Of a DNA stretch of 64,000 nt, positions 42,962 to 51,935 are shown piece after piece. Position 1 is the stretch's first letter; every line of letters begins with the position of its first letter. The stretch is from assembly GCF_009755275.1 (NCBI RefSeq), contig NZ_WQLA01000004.1:1-64000 (forward strand). Direction: 5' to 3'. The notes under the pieces are model-generated. The model had not been told where the DNA came from. It saw nothing but the letters and a program-made list of their open reading frames with translations, and ran no database searches. Source of the DNA: Mucilaginibacter aquatilis (GTDB lineage Bacteria > Bacteroidota > Bacteroidia > Sphingobacteriales > Sphingobacteriaceae). The position numbers and the translations under genes were made by a program.

Positions 42962-43744
42962 TTACTCAACCCTGTATTGCCCCTCTCCCATTTTGATGAT
43001 ACACTGACTTAACAGCTCATAAATTTCTTTTAAAACAGGCTCATTGTCCAACAAGTGAATGTGCGCATCCATCGTATTTTTATCGTTACGTATTGCTGGG
43101 CCGGTTTGCACTTTGGCCGGTAATTGAAACTGTACTTTTTCAGCGGTTTCCAAAATAAGCGGGCGCATTAAATTAAAATCTAACTGATGCGTGGCTAAAA
43201 GCTCCTGTGCAATATTGTACAAGTAATTAGGAAAATTGCATGCAAATACCGCCGCCAAATGCAACCTTTTACGTTGTGCCGAATTGACTTCGCTAACGTT
43301 GCTGCTAATGGTGTAAGCAAGCTCTTTTAACATAGCGGTAAGATCTTCATATGCACCCTCAATGCATAACGGCACCATGCTAAAATTTACCTCTCTTATT
43401 TTGCTGAAGGTTTGCAATGGATAGAAAACTCCTGCATGTTCGGTATATTTTAACAAAACCTGTATAGGTGTAGCACCCGATGTATGAACTATAGGTTTTT
43501 GATGTACTGCTAGCTGTGACGCAACACTATCTATCACGCTGTCACTTGTGCTGATGATAAACAAATCTGTCTCTGCACTAACCATCATCAAATCATCAAT
43601 GGCGTCTGCTTTGAGGTGATACGCCAACAGAGCAGCATTCTGCTGATTGCGACTGTAAACCTGTACTATGTAATGGCCCGCATTTTTAAGAGCAGCACCT
43701 AAATGGGTAGCTACGTTACCTGAGCCGATGAGGGTGATACGCAT
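42962..43744 (-). CDS. DUF2520 Rossmann-fold protein
   Basis: A 260-residue protein with an N-terminal NAD(P)-binding Rossmann domain (RITLIGSGNVATHLGAAL, 2-19) and a C-terminal DUF2520 helical domain (about 130-260, FACNFPNYLYNIAQELLATH). It resembles the pyrroline-5-carboxylate reductase/6-phosphogluconate dehydrogenase group. Function unknown. Its start overlaps the end of the PhyH gene by 34 nt, so it is probably translated from the same transcript. Confidence 0.9.
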   Translation of the reverse strand: MRITLIGSGNVATHLGAALKNAGHYIVQVYSRNQQNAALLAYHLKADAIDDLMMVSAETDLFIISTSDSVIDSVASQLAVHQKPIVHTSGATPIQVLLKYTEHAGVFYPLQTFSKIREVNFSMVPLCIEGAYEDLTAMLKELAYTISSNVSEVNSAQRKRLHLAAVFACNFPNYLYNIAQELLATHQLDFNLMRPLILETAEKVQFQLPAKVQTGPAIRNDKNTMDAHIHLLDNEPVLKEIYELLSQCIIKMGEGQYRVE

Positions 43745-44466
43745 GATTCAAAAGTAATTATCTTCTCCGCCCAGTCCAACGTGTTAGGTAAATTGAACTT
43801 ACTAAATTCGACATGCACTACTCTCCTTCTATTATTGCCCGTACTCCGGCTTGATGCGTGTAGCAGCAAAGGACGCATAATCATAATGCCACCTTTTGGC
43901 ACATCACAAGTAGCTTCATGCTCTTTGCTCCAGTCAATAGTTTCCGGACGGTAAATGCCTTTTGAGTGTGAACCGGGTACTACTCGCAGTGCACCGTTAG
44001 TCTGGTCGGTATCGTCGAGGTGAATGCGGATAGTGAAGTTTTGTTCAAGTATTTCTAACGGTGGTTGTACAGCGAATTGGTTTTGCTTTACCGTCCACGG
44101 ACCATAGCCCGGTAAGTTGGCAAGTTTATCAACCGAAATAGTTAAATCCTGATGATAAGCAACAAACCAATTAGATTTTTCAGGCTTGTCAAAATAAATG
44201 GATTTTACCAAAAAATAGTCATCACTAAACAGCGTTTCAATTAGTCCTTTGAGTGCTTTATTTAAAATTAAAGTTTTAACCTCCGGTACCTCTTTTAGAA
44301 ACTGCCTGATGGCAAACAGATCATCGGTTTTGCGAAAAGTTGTATTGCCAGTATCAGCCTTGCTTATTTGATTAAGAATGGTTTTAACTTCATACTCGCT
44401 AAAGACATTGCCGATGATGGTGAACCCATCATCGGCAATGTTCTTTAAATGAAGCCGCTTATCCAT
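43711..44466 (-). CDS. Phytanoyl-CoA dioxygenase (PhyH) family protein
   Basis: Fe(II)/2-oxoglutarate-dependent oxygenase of 251 residues, a cupin-type PhyH enzyme. The iron site is made by YHQDLTI (His-x-Asp, about 123-125) and a distal His in LLLHASSRS, with a 2-oxoglutarate-binding Arg after it (RRVVHVEFS). LDDTDQTNGALRVVPGSH is the family core. Substrate not known. It begins at 44466 where ATG overlaps the last base of the ccmF stop, implying translational coupling. Confidence 0.9.
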   Translation of the reverse strand: MDKRLHLKNIADDGFTIIGNVFSEYEVKTILNQISKADTGNTTFRKTDDLFAIRQFLKEVPEVKTLILNKALKGLIETLFSDDYFLVKSIYFDKPEKSNWFVAYHQDLTISVDKLANLPGYGPWTVKQNQFAVQPPLEILEQNFTIRIHLDDTDQTNGALRVVPGSHSKGIYRPETIDWSKEHEATCDVPKGGIMIMRPLLLHASSRSTGNNRRRVVHVEFSKFNLPNTLDWAEKIITFESCVSPSSAQVT

Positions 44467-46931
44467 TAGCTAACTTTAAGCTCTTTATTCCTCCTGAATA
44501 TTGACATTAGAAATCCAATAACCATTATAATGGTGCCCGACCAAAAAAAGTTGATGTAAGGGAACTCAATGGCCCGCATTACAATGTATGATTTTTCGCT
44601 TTCGGGTTGCTCTAATACCGTAATTTCAAATTTATTGTCAGATGGAATTATTTTAGTGAAACGAATTTTCAAACCGGCATCGTCAACTTTACGTGCGAAG
44701 TCAAATGTATTTCCTCCTTTTATCATGAACACAGGCTCCGCCTTGTAAGTTTTATCGTGCGAATACACATCCAGCATAGCACCAACTGCTACATCGTTTT
44801 TACCTAAAGGTATATTCTGTAATTTAGGAGACTTGTTAAGATTACGCAATATCATGTAACCTTCTCTGAAACGGATGGTATCACCTAAACCAACTTCGTG
44901 TACAACAGGTGGGTTATATTTTTTATCGTCACCTGCATGATCTTCTGCAACCTCGGTAGCGCCGGCAGCCAAATCCTGCTCCTGCTTAATAGGCGCTGCT
45001 GTTATGTGCGTATATAAATCGCGAAACAAATAGTGCTTTGTATCAGGAGATGACACCAAACCCATTTTAGCGTTAGCCTGCGAGTTAGGTTTTAAAACAA
45101 AATGCTCAATTACATTACCTGTTGCATCAACTTTTTTGTAATCAACTAAAAAGTAATGGTTAGGCGCTACAAGTGAATCGCCAACGTATGTCACTTTATA
45201 GCCACCCATGTCTACGGGCTGATTTTTGTAGAGCATTATATTTTCGCGTGCGTCACCAGCTTTGTCAAAGTCTTTCACCTGTATAACACCGCTTTCATTT
45301 TTTGATACTACCCTGCTGGTACCTGCAGCTATTAATGCGCCAACCAACAATAAGGCAAAACCAATGTGAGCAACCGCAGAGCCGGCTAATTTGAACTTAC
45401 CTTTAAGTGAGTCGGCAAGTATTTTAGCATTGGCTAGCACGCCGTAAACCGAACCAAACATAGCCAGCATAAATACAACCTTAAGCTTATACAAGCCGGT
45501 TATATAAATGATAATTGCACTGATGATGGCAGCCACTACCAGGTATACCAACGTACTAATGAAGAATTTGGCAGGTTCGGTTCTTTTGTATTTCAGAAAT
45601 TGAGTAAAACCTAAAAACAAAGTCACCACTACAGCAAACCCTGCCTGAAAGATATTATATAACGTAATAGGATTTGCCGGAGGAGCGATTTTAGTACCGA
45701 ATATTGCATTCCACACCGGGAAAGATGTGACGATAACCAATTGCAAACATGATAACGCCAGGAATGATGACCCCACGAATACCCAAAATTCACGCGAGTA
45801 AGTTTCTTCTTCCTTTTTTGAGAACGGAAGATCTTTCCAACGCCATATGAGTAAACCCACCATAATACTAAGAAAAACAAGCACATCAATTACCAGGTGC
45901 CAGAACATACCAAGGTCGGTAAAAGCATGTACTGATGTTTCGCCAAGGATGCCGCTACGTGTTAAAAATGAAGCGTAAAGCACCAGCACGAAGCTCAACA
46001 TGGTGAGCAAGGTGGCGGTGAAGTATGAGTGTCCTGTGTTTTTATAAACAATTAATACGTGAACTGCCGCAATTAGAACCAGCCATGGAATAAGCGAAGC
46101 ATTTTCTACCGGGTCCCAGTTCCAGAAACCGCCAAAGTTAAGCGATTCGTATGCCCAAAATGAACCCATGATGATACCAGTTCCCAAAATCATTACCGCA
46201 AATAAGGCGTAAGGAATTGCAGCGGCAACCCATTCCTTGTATCTGCGCTGCCATAAACCCGCTACCGCATAGGCAAACGGAACAATCATCGAAGCAAAGC
46301 CCAAAAACAGGGTTGGTGGGTGAATAACCATCCAGTAATTTTGCAGCAAGGGATTCAATCCATTACCATCTTTTATATACTGTAAATAATCAGGCCGGCT
46401 GAATATTGGTGCTTCAATAGCATCGCGCAGCATAATAAAAGGTGAGCTGCCTATGCGTTCGCCAAACATTTCAACTCCGATAAGCATTGAACTTAGCAAT
46501 ACTTGTGACAAGCTTACCACAGCCATTACAGGCCGTTCCCATGATTTAGCTTTCCAGATAAGTACATTACCTAATAATGCTTGCCAAAAAGTCCATAACC
46601 AAAAGCTGCCTTCCTGCCCTTCCCAATAACTGGATATGATGTAGTAGACCGGCAACGTGCGCGATGAGTGCGCCCAAGCATAGTGGTACTCAAATAAATT
46701 ATTGTAAATGATATAAAACAGGCAGCAACCAATAGCAACCACCGAAAAGGTATTTACAAAAAATGCCGCGCGGGCTATGCGGAACCAGGATTGATCAGAA
46801 AGATCAGACTGTTGTTTTGCAGAAAAAAAGTAACTGATGGCAGCAAGCAATGCCGAGCCAAAGGACAGGATAACAAAAGCCTGCCCAAGGTGCCCCGGTA
46901 AAAGGTGCTCCCCTGTAAAAACTGTGTTCAT
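44466..46931 (-). CDS. ccmF: Cytochrome c maturation haem lyase subunit CcmF
   Basis: Inner membrane protein (821 residues, about 15 membrane segments) that attaches haem to apocytochrome c in system I. The WWD haem-handling signature is present as GGFWNWDPVENASLIPWL (267-284). SYWEGQEGSFWLW (101-113) and conserved HPPTLFLG (His204) also fit. It is longer than the E. coli protein (about 650) because of a C-terminal periplasmic extension (about 540-790) typical of Bacteroidota. Next to ccmE on the same strand, 9 nt apart. Confidence 0.94.
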   Translation of the reverse strand: MNTVFTGEHLLPGHLGQAFVILSFGSALLAAISYFFSAKQQSDLSDQSWFRIARAAFFVNTFSVVAIGCCLFYIIYNNLFEYHYAWAHSSRTLPVYYIISSYWEGQEGSFWLWTFWQALLGNVLIWKAKSWERPVMAVVSLSQVLLSSMLIGVEMFGERIGSSPFIMLRDAIEAPIFSRPDYLQYIKDGNGLNPLLQNYWMVIHPPTLFLGFASMIVPFAYAVAGLWQRRYKEWVAAAIPYALFAVMILGTGIIMGSFWAYESLNFGGFWNWDPVENASLIPWLVLIAAVHVLIVYKNTGHSYFTATLLTMLSFVLVLYASFLTRSGILGETSVHAFTDLGMFWHLVIDVLVFLSIMVGLLIWRWKDLPFSKKEEETYSREFWVFVGSSFLALSCLQLVIVTSFPVWNAIFGTKIAPPANPITLYNIFQAGFAVVVTLFLGFTQFLKYKRTEPAKFFISTLVYLVVAAIISAIIIYITGLYKLKVVFMLAMFGSVYGVLANAKILADSLKGKFKLAGSAVAHIGFALLLVGALIAAGTSRVVSKNESGVIQVKDFDKAGDARENIMLYKNQPVDMGGYKVTYVGDSLVAPNHYFLVDYKKVDATGNVIEHFVLKPNSQANAKMGLVSSPDTKHYLFRDLYTHITAAPIKQEQDLAAGATEVAEDHAGDDKKYNPPVVHEVGLGDTIRFREGYMILRNLNKSPKLQNIPLGKNDVAVGAMLDVYSHDKTYKAEPVFMIKGGNTFDFARKVDDAGLKIRFTKIIPSDNKFEITVLEQPESEKSYIVMRAIEFPYINFFWSGTIIMVIGFLMSIFRRNKELKVS

Positions 46932-46940
46932 TAAGTAAGA

Positions 46941-47351
46941 TTATAAGTTAGCTTGTTTGGCAGAAACCTCGGTTACCTCAAGCTTATCTTCGGTATATTT
47001 AGACGGGCACTTCATTAAAATTTTTGAGGCATGAAACTCCCTGCCCCTCATTTGTCCGGTAAGCACTATTTGCTCAGAACGCTCAAAATCCTGCGGCTTT
47101 GTTCCGGTAAATACCACTTTGCATTCCTCGCCCTTATTGTCAAGCATATAAAATGAAAAGTAATTGGCATCTTTAGTAGGATCGTAGTACAGCTCTTTGT
47201 TTTTAACCAAATGGCCTACCACATGCAACTCCTCAGTAGTGGCACCTGCATCTTTAAATGAACCGTAAGTACTTGTATTTGAATATGTACTGATGATAAC
47301 TGCTATAGCAATAGCAATTACAATAATACCTAAAATAGAACTTTTCTTCAT
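46941..47351 (-). CDS. ccmE: Cytochrome c maturation haem chaperone CcmE (CxxxY type)
   Basis: Periplasmic haem chaperone that carries haem from CcmC to CcmF. 136 residues: N-terminal anchor (about 5-22), then an OB-fold beta domain (VVGHLVKNKELYYD, FTGTKPQDFE) and the terminal haem motif. In E. coli CcmE the covalent haem ligand is His130 in a HxxxY motif. Here the corresponding segment reads ILMKCPSKYTE, so the residue is Cys115 with Tyr119 (CxxxY). This variant is known from archaea and Desulfovibrio. The codon is at 47007-47009. Confidence 0.9.
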   Translation of the reverse strand: MKKSSILGIIVIAIAIAVIISTYSNTSTYGSFKDAGATTEELHVVGHLVKNKELYYDPTKDANYFSFYMLDNKGEECKVVFTGTKPQDFERSEQIVLTGQMRGREFHASKILMKCPSKYTEDKLEVTEVSAKQANL

Positions 47352-47458
47352 TGAAAATTACCTGTTGTAAAACAATTCACAAAAATACAAAACGTATAAC
47401 CAATATAATTTATTACCGCAGATATATCTTATTTAGAACTATTCTTAACAATATAATA

Positions 47459-48073
47459 TTAACGCATAGCCTTGTACATCTTTTCAAGATCAATGTAGTT
47501 GTTATACTGCATAAAAGTTTTGCCTACCTGTGTCAACAAGCCCTTACTTTGTGCTTCATCTGCCCCTTTCATCAGCGGTGAATTGATGCTCAACACCCTG
47601 CCGTAACTGTATGTGCACAAGTAAGTTTGCTTAACTACGTTTGATTGGTCTCCCTCAGGCAAATAGTATGTCCAGAACAGATACGGTTTATTATTAAGCG
47701 TTATCCACTCTGTTGTGCTTACCAGGTTATCTACCTTCAAAATCTTCTTAGCGTAATCAATTTCCGACTGTACATAGCCTAAAACAAGTTCCTTTTGCTT
47801 ATCAGGTGTGCGCGATAGTGTATCATTGATAACAGGTGTAAATGCAAACTGCAAAACCTGGGTACCAACCAATATAACGTACGGGTGCTCTGTGGCTTTA
47901 ACCTCGCTGGACGCTACATCCAGTGTAAGCGCACGCTTGCGGCTAGTGTAAGCTACCCTTGCACCAAACTTGGTTTTAATTATCCCGGTTTCGAAGTACT
48001 CGGGTGGAGCGTTTTGTGCAAATGAACAGGTTGCATATAACATTAAGGCAAGCACGCCCGGTATAAATCTCAT
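47459..48073 (-). CDS. Secreted protein of unknown function
   Basis: A 204-residue exported protein. The start at 48073 gives a signal peptide of 20 residues ending CSFAQ; a frame opening at 48115 runs ahead of it. The mature part is beta-rich with charged regions (GARVAYTSRKRALTLDVASS, WTYYLPEGDQSNVVKQTYL). I do not recognise the family. It lies between glutamate dehydrogenase and ccmE in the ccm region, but nothing shows a role in haem maturation. Confidence 0.7.
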   Translation of the reverse strand: MRFIPGVLALMLYATCSFAQNAPPEYFETGIIKTKFGARVAYTSRKRALTLDVASSEVKATEHPYVILVGTQVLQFAFTPVINDTLSRTPDKQKELVLGYVQSEIDYAKKILKVDNLVSTTEWITLNNKPYLFWTYYLPEGDQSNVVKQTYLCTYSYGRVLSINSPLMKGADEAQSKGLLTQVGKTFMQYNNYIDLEKMYKAMR

Positions 48074-48108
48074 TAGTTTGATTAGTGAATTTGTAAATGC
48101 GTATTTAA

Positions 48109-48145
48109 CAAACAAAAATAGCGATAACCATTAGGGTTATCGCTA
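48109..48145 (-). terminator. Rho-independent terminator of glutamate dehydrogenase
   Basis: On the minus strand an 11-bp perfect stem (TAGCGATAACC 48119-48129 with GGTTATCGCTA 48135-48145, 5-nt loop) is followed by TTTTTGTTTG. It follows the gdh stop (48187) by about 40 nt. Confidence 0.9.
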
Positions 48146-48186
48146 CTGAAACGGTTTTTAAACCAAATAAGTATTGCTGGATTTAT

Positions 48187-49620
48187 TTACGGCCAAACAC
48201 CTAAATTTTGGTATGATACCGCAATTTTATTTATTGCGCCAACAAAAGCAGCAACACGAAGCGTTTTTGCCTCCGGATTATTGCGTAAAGTCTCGCGTAT
48301 CTCATGGTATGAGCGAATCATAGTATCCTCCAAACCAGAGTTAACCAATTCAAGCTCAGTAGCGCCTTTAATAATAGTTTCGCGCTGAAGCGGAGTTAAT
48401 GAAACGCCGGTAATGCCTTCAACCATGTTAACTATGTTCAAGTTCGAGTTTTCTTCAAATCTGCGGTTCATACGACCGAATGAAACGTGTGAAAGATTTT
48501 TTAACCACTCAAAATATGAAACGGTTACACCGCCGGCATTGGCATACATATCAGGTACGATTATGCCGCCGTTTTCGTAGAAAATGGCTTCTGCTTCAGG
48601 TGTAGTTGGTCCGTTTGCACCCTCAACTATAATTTTAGCTTGTAGGTTACGAACGTTTTCAATTGTAATTTGATTTTCTAATGCAGCCGGTACCAGTATA
48701 TCACATGGCTGCTCAAGTCCTTCTCCCGAACGGGTAAATTCCTTTGTAGCGCCTGCAAAACCTAATATTGAACCCGTGGCTTTACGGTGTTGAAAAACAG
48801 CTTCATAATCAAGACCATCTTCATTATAGATGGCGCCTTCATATTCGCATAAGCCAACAATGGTTGCGCCAAATTCAGATAGGAACTTAGCAGAGTAGTA
48901 ACCTACATTACCCAAGCCTTGTACAATTACTTTTTTGCCTGTTAACCCGGTTGTTAAACCAAGTTTTTGCATGTCTTCGCCAACGCTAACACATTCCCTG
49001 GCAGCTATGGCAACACCACGGCCGGTAGCTTCTCTTCTGCCTGCAATACCGTGCAGTGCAATCGGCTTTCCGGTAACGCAACCTAATGCATCGCCCTGGT
49101 TAGGGTTCATGGTTGCATAAGTATCAGCAATCCAGCTCATTTCACGCTCGCCTGATCCATAATCTGGTGCAGGTACGTCAATGCTTGGGCCTAAAAAGTT
49201 TTTCTTGGTAAGTTCTACTGTATAACGGCGGGTGATGTTCTCTAACTCCTGTACCGTGTAGTTTTTTGGATTGATTTTGATACCGCCCTTAGCACCACCA
49301 AATGGTACGTTTACAATAGCACATTTGTAAGTCATTAACGCTGCAAGCGCCATCACCTCATCTTCGTTAACCATTTCACTGTAACGAATACCACCTTTGG
49401 TAGGCGATTGGTGATGCGAATGCTCAACGCGCCATGCATCAATAACTTCAAAGCCGTCACCTTTACGTATAGGAAAGCGAAAACGGTAAACACTGTTACA
49501 TGATTTAATTTGATCTAATAAACCGGCATCGTGTTTGGTAAATTGAGCTGCGTGATCAAAATTGGCGCACACATCTGAAAAGAAATGAGTGTCCTGATCG
49601 GATATAATTAAATTGCTCAT
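48187..49620 (-). CDS. Glu/Leu/Phe/Val dehydrogenase (glutamate dehydrogenase)
   Basis: Interconverts glutamate and 2-oxoglutarate plus ammonia with NAD(P). 477 residues: TKGGIRYSE (74-82), catalytic-lysine segment [19 protein letters not shown] (96-114), and the Rossmann loop [14 protein letters not shown]. The ordering is typical of hexameric GDHs. It sits inside the ccm region on the minus strand, but with its own terminator and no obvious link. Substrate class inferred from similarity. Confidence 0.93.
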   Translation of the reverse strand: MSNLIISDQDTHFFSDVCANFDHAAQFTKHDAGLLDQIKSCNSVYRFRFPIRKGDGFEVIDAWRVEHSHHQSPTKGGIRYSEMVNEDEVMALAALMTYKCAIVNVPFGGAKGGIKINPKNYTVQELENITRRYTVELTKKNFLGPSIDVPAPDYGSGEREMSWIADTYATMNPNQGDALGCVTGKPIALHGIAGRREATGRGVAIAARECVSVGEDMQKLGLTTGLTGKKVIVQGLGNVGYYSAKFLSEFGATIVGLCEYEGAIYNEDGLDYEAVFQHRKATGSILGFAGATKEFTRSGEGLEQPCDILVPAALENQITIENVRNLQAKIIVEGANGPTTPEAEAIFYENGGIIVPDMYANAGGVTVSYFEWLKNLSHVSFGRMNRRFEENSNLNIVNMVEGITGVSLTPLQRETIIKGATELELVNSGLEDTMIRSYHEIRETLRNNPEAKTLRVAAFVGAINKIAVSYQNLGVWP

Positions 49621-49706
49621 ATATGAATTTGATTAATAATTGGTAAAGTTTTACGCAATAAATAGTTGAATTAAAAAGTTAACACATTGCAAGTGCCAAA
49701 AAAGTT

Positions 49707-49910
49707 TTAGTCTTTGTGCTTTTCAATACGGTTTAAACGCCTGTCCATACTAAACAGGTATAAAGCCAGGCCAACAAATACAATAACTATGGTGCCTATA
49801 ACAACATATATTTTTCCTTCGCTCCGCATAGTATCAGCCATTTCAACATCTTGTGCAAATGCGCCTAAATAGCCCATCAGCAATACGGCTAAACAAGTAA
49901 GTTTCTTCAT
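49707..49910 (-). CDS. CcmD-like small membrane protein
   Basis: A 67-residue protein with an N-terminal cleavable-type hydrophobic stretch (LTCLAVLLMGYLGAFAQ) and one membrane helix (about 32-51, IYVVIGTIVIVFVGLALYLF) followed by a basic tail (SMDRRLNRIEKHKD). This is the arrangement of CcmD-family proteins in Bacteroidota. It lies 6 nt after ccmC on the same strand, and probably helps stabilise the haem exporter. Assignment is by position and topology more than sequence. Confidence 0.75.
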   Translation of the reverse strand: MKKLTCLAVLLMGYLGAFAQDVEMADTMRSEGKIYVVIGTIVIVFVGLALYLFSMDRRLNRIEKHKD

Positions 49911-49916
49911 GATGAT

Positions 49917-50588
49917 TTATAAGGAGTTGTTTTTATTTTCGATTAAACGTATACGGTAACGCAAAGTTGCAATCCACAAAGCAATAAGCATCCAGCCTAT
50001 AAATGCAGGATATAACACGGCACGCATTTCATTGGTCATATCATACTTACCAAAGGCCGGGTTACCACCATTACCCGGGTGTAACGAATCAGTTAAGCGT
50101 GGCAGTATAAATAACAAAACCAACATTATCGGGAAAGCAAATATGTTGTAGATGGCCGAAATACGTGCACGCTTTTGCTCTTCATCTATGGCGTTACGCA
50201 AGACCAAGTAAGCACAGTAAAGCAAAAAAGCAATTGCGGCACTGTTTTGTTTAGGATCATTACTCCAGTATTGCCCCCAGGTATACCGGGCCCAAAGCAT
50301 GCCGCTTAGCAATCCTAAAATATAAAATATAATACCGGTGTTAACGCTTTCAATGGCAATTAAATCATACTCTTCCTTGCCAGTGGCTAAATAGCGCACA
50401 CTGTAAAAAACCGATACACCAAACACCAAAAACATTGCCATCCACATGGGCACGTGGAAGTATACATTGCGTATGGTTTCGTGTAAAATAGGCAATCTAG
50501 GAACAGTTAGCATGAACCCGGCCACCAGTGTATACATCACCAGCACAACGCCTAAAATTTTCCACCAACTTTGATATATAAATTTCAT
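49917..50588 (-). CDS. ccmC: Cytochrome c biogenesis protein CcmC/CcsA
   Basis: Inner membrane haem-handling protein of about 223 residues with six membrane segments, starting at 50588 (MKFIYQSWWKILG). The periplasmic WWD-type segment is WARYTWGQYWSNDPKQNSAA; the third Trp of the usual WGxxWxWD is Asn here. Conserved histidines are in VYFHVPMWM and elsewhere. It is the third gene of a ccmB-ccmC-ccmD-like order, though a carboxypeptidase-like gene separates it from ccmB. Promoter-like box at 50604-50611. Confidence 0.88.
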   Translation of the reverse strand: MKFIYQSWWKILGVVLVMYTLVAGFMLTVPRLPILHETIRNVYFHVPMWMAMFLVFGVSVFYSVRYLATGKEEYDLIAIESVNTGIIFYILGLLSGMLWARYTWGQYWSNDPKQNSAAIAFLLYCAYLVLRNAIDEEQKRARISAIYNIFAFPIMLVLLFILPRLTDSLHPGNGGNPAFGKYDMTNEMRAVLYPAFIGWMLIALWIATLRYRIRLIENKNNSL

Positions 50589-50603
50589 ATAAAATTCAAC
50601 GCG

Positions 50604-50611
50604 CAAAGGTA
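50604..50611 (-). promoter_or_regulatory. Candidate -7 box for ccmC
   Basis: TACCTTTG on the minus strand matches TAnnTTTG and is 15 nt upstream of the ccmC start codon (50588). No -33 was found at the usual spacing. Confidence 0.4.
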
Positions 50612-50659
50612 AAACAATTAGTTAAAATTACTATGCTTACATAGCAAATATCATGTAGG

Positions 50660-51889
50660 CTATGGCTTATTTTGCTGCCCTATATACGGTGGTGTATAGG
50701 TTGCAGATGGTTCAAAGTCTACCGGCAGCAACTCCGCTATTTTATTCTTTGACCATGTACCTTCCTGCAACGGGCTTGGATTTGACAAAATTGAGCCATT
50801 TTTATCAAACAGTATATATGGCGTATAAAGCGTTATCACACTTGTTTCAAAATTGTCCCAATCAAGGGGCCTGTAAATGTCTTTAAAATCCTGCGTTTCG
50901 CGCTTTTTAGTGTAAACAACATAAAGGCACTCCGGAAACGCCATGCCGTATATACCCTGCCTGTCTGTCTCTTTTACTACCTGCTCAATTTTGAGTGGAT
51001 CGCGGTAGAGGTGCTCGTGATATTTTGGCAACTGATATTTGTTTACCCAGTACCTTAATGAATCGCTATTTACGCCGTCAAACTTATCAATCTTGCGTTG
51101 TATAACCGGGTCGGGCGGGCGCTCAGCATTTGGTCGTCGGGCCAGGATGCGCATAACAAAACCATCACGCTCGTAATTACCATCAACCAGTGAGCGGAAA
51201 AACTGCATTGCTGAACCGTAGTAAATATCCTGCCTACGCTGCTCCCAAATTTTTTTTTGAGCCGCGCTTCCGGGCAACTCCTCGTATAACACCTTTCCTT
51301 GCCAGGATATTATATTGTTTAATTTATCACTTTTAAAGTTTTTAAGTAGGAAACGTATGCGGTAGCCTAGTGCCTTATTTTCAATATTAATGAAGTCGTA
51401 AGACAAAGCCGTAAGGGTTCGTTTTGATTTGCTGTAAATGAGAACCAGATCGTGCGGATTGGATATTTTACATTGCCTGGCATAGGCAGATGTGCCAAAA
51501 AACTCAGCCAAGAACATTTGATAATTTGCCTTCCAATTATCATTATTAGTGACTACTACGTCCTCAAGTTGCATAACACGCGCTTTCATTTCAGCGTTAA
51601 TGGTAATTGGTTTTTCATCAACCAAAACCTGTTGAGTAAAATCTTCAAATCCTACTGAGGTAGCAACCAAATCATACTGCCCTGGCCTGATGTTACGAAG
51701 TGTAAAATTTCCGGCTTCATCTGTAGTAGCACCAACAGTTGCGTTACTTAAAAAAACGCTTACCTTAGCTAGTGGTGCCTTGGTGTCTGCGCGTACAATT
51801 TTGCCACTTATGGTACCAGTTTGCGCTTTGGCTAAGGCAAACACCATGAGGTTTAACAACAGCAAGAAGTATACACGCACCAGTTTCAA
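50660..51889 (-). CDS. Exported protein with carboxypeptidase-like regulatory domain
   Basis: A 409-residue exported protein: signal peptide (1-22, ending LAKAQ), a carboxypeptidase-D-regulatory-like (beta-sandwich) domain at about 25-110 (GTISGKIVRADTKAPLAKVS, TDEAGNFTLRNIRPGQYDLV), then about 300 residues of unknown type rich in charged and aromatic residues. It has no barrel, so it is not a TonB-dependent receptor. Such proteins are widespread in Bacteroidota, with unknown roles, perhaps envelope-attached. It lies between ccmC and ccmB on the same strand. Confidence 0.8.
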   Translation of the reverse strand: MKLVRVYFLLLLNLMVFALAKAQTGTISGKIVRADTKAPLAKVSVFLSNATVGATTDEAGNFTLRNIRPGQYDLVATSVGFEDFTQQVLVDEKPITINAEMKARVMQLEDVVVTNNDNWKANYQMFLAEFFGTSAYARQCKISNPHDLVLIYSKSKRTLTALSYDFINIENKALGYRIRFLLKNFKSDKLNNIISWQGKVLYEELPGSAAQKKIWEQRRQDIYYGSAMQFFRSLVDGNYERDGFVMRILARRPNAERPPDPVIQRKIDKFDGVNSDSLRYWVNKYQLPKYHEHLYRDPLKIEQVVKETDRQGIYGMAFPECLYVVYTKKRETQDFKDIYRPLDWDNFETSVITLYTPYILFDKNGSILSNPSPLQEGTWSKNKIAELLPVDFEPSATYTPPYIGQQNKP

Positions 51890-51935
51890 TGTAGAATTTT
51901 ATAATTGCTTGTTATAAGATAGCCCACAGCAGATA

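Noticed and set aside
48113-48120. TATTTTTG -7-like box upstream of the 48073 gene
   Set aside because: It overlaps the T-tract of the gdh terminator and is not counted as an independent promoter, though readthrough is possible.
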